The notes under the pieces were generated by a model that was not told the DNA's origin, ran no database searches, and was given only the letters and a program-made list of their open reading frames with translations. From contig JAGXTB010000121.1 of assembly GCA_018334165.1 (NCBI GenBank), forward strand, positions 1 to 63,691: a DNA stretch of 63,691 nt. The letters are read 5' to 3'. Below, piece after piece: positions 60,065-63,691 of this stretch (positions are counted from its first letter, which is position 1; every line of letters begins with the position of its first letter). This stretch comes from Sphingomonadales bacterium. GTDB lineage: Bacteria; Pseudomonadota; Alphaproteobacteria; Sphingomonadales; Sphingomonadaceae. The position numbers and the translations under genes were made by a program.

Positions 60065-60871
60065 TTAGGCTGTCTGATCTTTGGCGGACGGGGCGGCTCT
60101 TTGCCTGACCATCAGGATCAGGCCCCCAATGGCAAGGCCCAGCACCAGCGATGCCCCGACCCGGCTCAATTCCAGTCCACCCTTCGACATGGGCTTGTCG
60201 AGAAAGTCGCCAACCACAGCCCCCAGCGGACGGGTGAGAATGAACGCTGCCCAGAACAGCGCGACATGACTGATCCGGGTTCGCCAGTATGCCAGCGCAA
60301 TCAGCGCCAATAGCGAACCGAAGATCACGGCTGATCCCAGATAGCCAAGCGGGCCATCGGCGATCCAGTCGCCCAATGCGGTGCCCAGCGTCTGGGAGAA
60401 GGTGATGGTCAACCAGTAATAGAGTTCGGCCTTTGGCTCATGCACCGAGCTGACCGAAATCGTCCCCAGCGCCCGGTGCCAGACGAACAAGGACAGCAAC
60501 ACCGCGCTGAGCAACAGAACGGACCCGCCCGGATAGCCAATGCCCAGCGAGCGGGTGGCGAAGTCCGCCATTGTCGTCCCTGCGGTGGTCGATGCGATGA
60601 TCGTCGCCCAGTAGAGCCAAGGATTGAAGTGCTTTGCGCGGATTTGCACGAATACCAGCACCGCCAGCAAGCATGCGAAGACTGCTGTGCCGATCAGATA
60701 GCCGCCTTGCCAGAACGATGTTGGCGCAGCGGAGGTAGTCTCGCCCAGCCAGGACATCGAGACAGTGTCACCGGCGGTCTCGCCAAACGTGGTCGCCAGA
60801 ATCTTGATGATCCAGAAGCCCAGCGTCACCGCCGGAACTTTGGTCAATACAGCCTTCAAATCTTCGGTCAT
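60065..60871 (-). CDS. COG4705-type membrane protein, copy 2
   Basis: 268 residues, paralog of the gene downstream (MTEDLKAVLTKVPAV against MTEDLRNAASKVPAA). The four repeats are TTFGETAGDTVS, STTAGTTMADFATRS, SQTLGTALGDWIAD and TRPLGAVVGDFLDK. Here all four keep the acidic residue, whereas copy 1 has Asn in the first and last. A conserved Glu/Asp in a membrane helix suggests ion transport. Function unknown. Confidence 0.87.
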   Translation of the reverse strand: MTEDLKAVLTKVPAVTLGFWIIKILATTFGETAGDTVSMSWLGETTSAAPTSFWQGGYLIGTAVFACLLAVLVFVQIRAKHFNPWLYWATIIASTTAGTTMADFATRSLGIGYPGGSVLLLSAVLLSLFVWHRALGTISVSSVHEPKAELYYWLTITFSQTLGTALGDWIADGPLGYLGSAVIFGSLLALIALAYWRTRISHVALFWAAFILTRPLGAVVGDFLDKPMSKGGLELSRVGASLVLGLAIGGLILMVRQRAAPSAKDQTA

Positions 60872-60975
60872 GGTCTCGCTTCCGTCTGGAATGACAATCG
60901 AGATCGCTGCTAGGACACCTTCACTGACCTAACTATAAGCAGGTGCTTAGATTCACCCACATAAGCGGAAGTCCA

Positions 60976-61584
60976 ATGCACCGATCCGGCATCAGCGAGA
61001 CCAGCATTCTGGCAAAAATAGCAGATAAACGAGTGGCATTCCCTGTGACGATCATGGCCTTGCAAGCGGTCGGGGCGGTCTTTTTCGTGGTGGACAGCAT
61101 TGAGGACCAGATCGCAGGAACAAGGCGGGGTTTCAGTTTCGACGCGGCGATGGAACTTGTCATCGCCCTGGCCCTGCTGGGCGGCATTATCCTCAGCGCA
61201 CGTTATGTCGCGCGACTGATCCGGGATTTTCGCTGGCAGGAGCAATCGCTTGCACTCGCGAAAGGGGCGATCAGCGAACACATTGCCCTGCGTTTCCAGG
61301 AATGGCGATTGACGCCGGGCGAGGCCGAAGTGGCCTTGTTTGCATTGAAGGGCTGCGACGTTGCGGAGATAGCCCAGCTGCGCGGCGCAGCAGCGGGGAC
61401 GATCCGGTCCCAGTTGAGTCAGGTTTACGCAAAGGCCGGTGTCACCACTCAGGCCATGCTGGTTGCCCTGTTCATTGACGACCTGATCGACATCGCGCCT
61501 AGCAGCCAGGCGAACAACTATCACCCATCCGGAGGTCAACACGTTCTGGGCCCGTCAGTGAAACGCTTGACCCTACGGTTTTAG
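60976..61584 (+). CDS. membrane-anchored LuxR-type regulator
   Basis: 202 residues from ATG 60976: two N-terminal helices (FPVTIMALQAVGAVFFVVDSI; MELVIALALLGGIILSARYVA), then a helical linker and a LuxR/GerE-type helix-turn-helix (LTPGEAEVALFALKGCDVAEIA; AAGTIRSQLSQVYAKAG). No receiver domain. It faces the COG4705 genes across a 104-nt region and may control them. The signal sensed at the membrane is unknown. Confidence 0.82.
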   Translation: MHRSGISETSILAKIADKRVAFPVTIMALQAVGAVFFVVDSIEDQIAGTRRGFSFDAAMELVIALALLGGIILSARYVARLIRDFRWQEQSLALAKGAISEHIALRFQEWRLTPGEAEVALFALKGCDVAEIAQLRGAAAGTIRSQLSQVYAKAGVTTQAMLVALFIDDLIDIAPSSQANNYHPSGGQHVLGPSVKRLTLRF

Positions 61585-61655
61585 GCAACCGCGAGCGCAT
61601 CGTCCGGCCGTCTTCAACATCGCGGCTGAGCGTGGACGCTGCAGTCCGTTTACTC

Positions 61656-61985
61656 TCAGGCCGCTTTGAAGGTAAGCGCTTTGAATTGGACGCCAAGCCG
61701 CCTGCTGACCATTCCAAAAATTGCGGCGAGGTTGTCCATGCTCGGATTGCCTTTTTCCGAGAGCATCCGGTGCAGGCTCTTGCTGGGTCGATTGGTTTCG
61801 ACCGCCAGATCCTCGAACCCGACTGAAGCATTGACCAGGTCGCGCAGGATCAGACGCGCGACATGCGGCTCGCCGTTGAGGAACGCAGTCGCCGCTTCGT
61901 CGAGCATGGCCTTGGCAAAGGCGGGATCACGCGCGGCGCGCTCCTTTACCGCAAACGCTACTGGGGGCAACGCTTCTGGCAACAC
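61656..61985 (-). CDS. HTH antitoxin-like DNA-binding protein
   Basis: 109 residues, GTG start, of the short HigA/addiction-antidote type: RDPAFAKAMLDEAATAFLNGE, LILRDLVNASVGFEDLAVETNRPSKSLHRMLSEKGNP, then LAAIFGMVSRRLGVQF. No toxin gene is seen on either side, so it may be an orphan antitoxin or regulator. It is the last island gene before the att-like site. Confidence 0.75.
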   Translation of the reverse strand: MLPEALPPVAFAVKERAARDPAFAKAMLDEAATAFLNGEPHVARLILRDLVNASVGFEDLAVETNRPSKSLHRMLSEKGNPSMDNLAAIFGMVSRRLGVQFKALTFKAA

Positions 61986-62154
61986 CGATGACGTGATCCA
62001 GAATTATCTCAACCAACATACCGCCAAGGATGGCTTCAGCCCCTCCACATGATCCTACCGGCGTCAGCCGGTAAGTCATTCAGTTCTGTAAAAACAGTAT
62101 ATTAGCGTAGTTCAAGAAGCAGTAGCGCACCCTGGCGAAAACAACCTTTAAGGG

Positions 62155-62199
62155 CTCCGAAGGCAGAGGCCACAGGTTCGAATCCTGTCGGGTGCGCCA
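62155..62199 (+). tRNA. 3' half of a tRNA-Arg (CCG); probable attachment site
   Basis: From the anticodon loop on, the sequence reads as a tRNA-Arg: loop CTCCGAA (anticodon CCG), stem GGCAG, variable AGGCC, T-arm ACAGG-TTCGAAT-CCTGT, acceptor CGGGTGC, G and CCA. The 5' half is absent: bases before 62155 do not give a normal D-arm. This is the remnant expected at one end of an element integrated in a tRNA gene. Confidence 0.85.
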
Positions 62200-62200
62200 A

Positions 62201-62234
62201 AAGGGCGGTCCTCGTAAGAGGGCCGCCCTTTTTG
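62201..62234 (+). terminator. intrinsic terminator of the tRNA
   Basis: AAGGGCGGTCCTC pairs with GAGGGCCGCCCTT across a GTAA loop (13 bp with one G-T pair) and runs into TTTTT. It directly follows the tRNA CCA, as in an undisturbed tRNA gene, so the DNA to its right is the original chromosome. Confidence 0.9.
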
Positions 62235-63434
62235 CTATTCCCAGCCCCGCTCCAGAAACCGCACCGCGCAGCCGGCCAGCAGCGCCGCGCCGTGGGGCAG
62301 GGCGGCTTCATCGACCATCATGCGCGGGCTGTGGATCGAAGGGCACTTGTGCCAGTCGACCCCTTCGTGGGCGACGCCCAGGAAGAACATTGCGCCGGGC
62401 ACTTTTTCCAGCACATAGGAGAAATCTTCAGCGCCCATGATCGGCTGGTCGAGCCGCTTGAACGCGGCCTCGCCGAACAGTTCGTGCGCCACCGCTTCGC
62501 CCAGGTCGACTGCCCGGGGATCGCAATTGGTGACCGGAAAGCCGGGCGTGATCGTGACGCGGGCAGAGGCCCCGTGCGCGGCGGCGATCCCCGTGGCGAG
62601 CTGTTCCAGTGCGGCATGAAGCTTGGCGCGGTGGCGCGGCGACAGGGTGCGCAGCGTGCCTTTGAGCGTCGCGAAATCGGCGATCACATTGTGCGCGGTG
62701 CCGCCCTCGATCTGCGCGACCGTGGCGATCACCGGGTCATGCGCGTCGAACTGGCGCGCGACCAGCGCCTGCAGCGCGGTGACCACTTCGCAGGCCACGG
62801 GTACCGGATCGAGCCCCTGGTGCGGCATCGCCCCGTGCGCGCCGCGGCCCTCGATCACGATTGTGAACTGGTCGGCCGAGGCCAGGAGCGCGCCAGTGCG
62901 GCCCGCGACCAGCCCGTGCTTGGCATTGGGCATCACGTGGAGCGCGAAAGCGGCTTCGGGGAGCGGATCGAGCAGGCCGTCTTCGAGCATGAATTTGGCC
63001 CCGTGAAAGCCTTCCTCGCCGGGCTGGAACATGAAGCGCACTTCGCCCTTCAGTTCAGCCTGGCGTTCGCACAGCATCCGCACTGCGCCTGCCAGCATCG
63101 CGGTGTGTGCATCGTGCCCGCAGGCGTGCATGGTGCCAGGAACGGTTGAGGCGAAGTCCAGCCCGGTTTCCTCAGGCATCGGCAATGCGTCCATATCGCC
63201 GCGCAGCAGCACCGTGCGGCCGGGACCTGCACCGCCTTTCAGCGTCGCGACCAGGCCGGTGGTCGAGGGCCCCTCGCGCCATTCCAGCGGGAGCCCGGCC
63301 AAGGCGGCGCGGACCTTGTCGCGGGTCTTGGGGGTTTCGAGGCCGAGTTCGGGTTCCATATGGATCGCGCGGCGCAGCGCGACGATCTCTCCGGCGATCC
63401 CGCGGGCCTGTTCAAGCAAGTCCTGGTGCAGCAT
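62235..63434 (-). CDS. M20-family amidohydrolase (hippurate/N-acyl-amino-acid type)
   Basis: 399 residues from ATG 63434. Metal-binding and catalytic motifs: LLRGDMDALPMPEETG, PGTMHACGHDAHTAML, FMFQPGEEGFHGAKFM, GRGAHGAMPHQGLDP, and a final MGAEDFSYVLEKVPG. It hydrolyses N-acyl amino acids or related amides. It is 1 nt from the next gene upstream and is ordinary chromosomal content next to the tRNA terminator. Confidence 0.94.
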   Translation of the reverse strand: MLHQDLLEQARGIAGEIVALRRAIHMEPELGLETPKTRDKVRAALAGLPLEWREGPSTTGLVATLKGGAGPGRTVLLRGDMDALPMPEETGLDFASTVPGTMHACGHDAHTAMLAGAVRMLCERQAELKGEVRFMFQPGEEGFHGAKFMLEDGLLDPLPEAAFALHVMPNAKHGLVAGRTGALLASADQFTIVIEGRGAHGAMPHQGLDPVPVACEVVTALQALVARQFDAHDPVIATVAQIEGGTAHNVIADFATLKGTLRTLSPRHRAKLHAALEQLATGIAAAHGASARVTITPGFPVTNCDPRAVDLGEAVAHELFGEAAFKRLDQPIMGAEDFSYVLEKVPGAMFFLGVAHEGVDWHKCPSIHSPRMMVDEAALPHGAALLAGCAVRFLERGWE

Positions 63435-63435
63435 G

Positions 63436-63691
63436 TCAGGCTCCGATTGCGGCGGCGATCCGCCGGGCGGCAGCATTGTGCATCTGGACCGAGAGCGCAA
63501 GCAGCACGCCCAGCACGAGCACCTGGTACAGCAGGTACCACAGCGGCGAGGCCAGCAGCACCATCGACAGTCCCAGCAACACCGCGCGGGGGTTGGGGCC
63601 CAGCACTTTGGTCATGAACAGCAGCGGCGGCGATTCGGCGCGCACGGCCTGGGCGATCGCGGCCAGCCGGTCCGGCTTGCCTTGCGCTGCG
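63436..63691 (-). CDS. membrane protein, C-terminal part (gene runs off the window)
   Basis: The last 84 codons of a gene that starts beyond the window: AAQGKPDRLAAIAQAVRAE, then PPLLFMTKVLGPNPRAVLLG and a hydrophobic helix pair (LSMVLLASPLWYLLYQVLVLGVLLALS). It ends RIAAAIGA. It may belong to a CDP-alcohol-phosphatidyltransferase-type protein family, but that is a weak guess. It is coupled to the M20 gene. Confidence 0.6.
   Translation of the reverse strand, partial: AAQGKPDRLAAIAQAVRAESPPLLFMTKVLGPNPRAVLLGLSMVLLASPLWYLLYQVLVLGVLLALSVQMHNAAARRIAAAIGA

Noticed and set aside
62126..62199. complete tRNA gene
   Set aside because: The total length fits and CGCACCC could pair with part of the 3' end, but the pairing is out of register with the T-arm and no D-arm or 5' anticodon strand can be drawn.
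1..63691. CRISPR arrays, insertion sequences, integrase or replication genes
   Set aside because: No regularly spaced repeats and no transposase, integrase or Rep motifs were seen on either strand.

Overview
The window looks like alphaproteobacterial DNA of sphingomonad type (Sphingomonas, Novosphingobium or Erythrobacter relatives). The basis is GC-rich coding with tightly overlapping start and stop codons, a Tat-exported CopA/CopB copper pair, a FixL-FixJ-FixT oxygen-sensing module and COG4705-type membrane proteins. Positions 1 to about 62,150 form one large metal-resistance island. It ends at a 3' half of a tRNA-Arg gene (62155-62199), still followed by its own terminator. Only the last 1.4 kb looks like ordinary chromosome (an M20 amidohydrolase and a partial membrane protein). 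No transposase, integrase or conjugation gene is visible, so the other end of the element lies outside the window.

Layout. (1) 0.6-8.6 kb: a barrel porin, two small c-type cytochromes and a CusCBA-type Cu/Ag efflux complex. (2) 8.6-9.9 kb, minus strand: a cnrYXH-like anti-sigma, periplasmic sensor and ECF sigma cassette. (3) 10-13.7 kb: CopC, CopD, an AraC regulator, a sterol-desaturase-like enzyme and a methyltransferase. (4) 14-18.4 kb: a YHS/HMBD copper ATPase, DUF2933, an NTF2-like protein and a HhH/nuclease-like protein. (5) 18.6-23.2 kb: CopA oxidase, CopB, a PepSY protein, a small CxxC protein and a DUF411 protein. (6) 23.6-26.3 kb: FixL, FixJ and a FixT-like receiver with a cysteine-rich tail. 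(7) 26.3-33.5 kb, minus strand: a transporter, Met/His-rich exported proteins, a cysteine-free MerR regulator and a transmembrane electron-transfer operon (flavin/2Fe-2S reductase, b-type membrane protein, heptaheme cytochrome c, DUF1622). (8) 33.6-39.6 kb: genes of a kind often seen in hypoxia regulons (beta-CASP hydrolase, Gnd, LOG, DsrE) and more Met-rich exported proteins. (9) 39.6-42.5 kb: a persulfide-type module with an ArsR-rhodanese regulator. (10) 42.6-46 kb: three transporter genes (YnfA and two MFS carriers). (11) 46-59 kb: a MerR/MerT/CDF/CzcBAC/ZntA/CzcD cluster for Hg/Zn/Cd/Co. (12) 59-62 kb: tandem COG4705 proteins, a membrane LuxR regulator and an antitoxin-like HTH protein.

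The strongest new observation is regulatory. Six gene-free regions carry a two-block element, RAGGG, exactly 16 nt, CGTAT. They lie upstream of the porin/cytochrome/Cus unit, the sigma cassette itself, copC-copD, the copper ATPase, copA-copB and fixLJ. I infer that this is the promoter of the cnrH-like sigma factor and that it ties the copper genes and the oxygen-sensing genes into one regulon. The ATPase copy is followed by a terminator hairpin about 110 nt downstream, so it may make a small RNA or act through attenuation. A second set of conserved boxes (CAATACGTAT, four copies, and ATCTACGTA, two copies) lies upstream of the fixT-like gene and the hypoxia-type and Met-rich genes; FixJ is a candidate reader. 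All functions come from motif recognition by eye; no database search was run.
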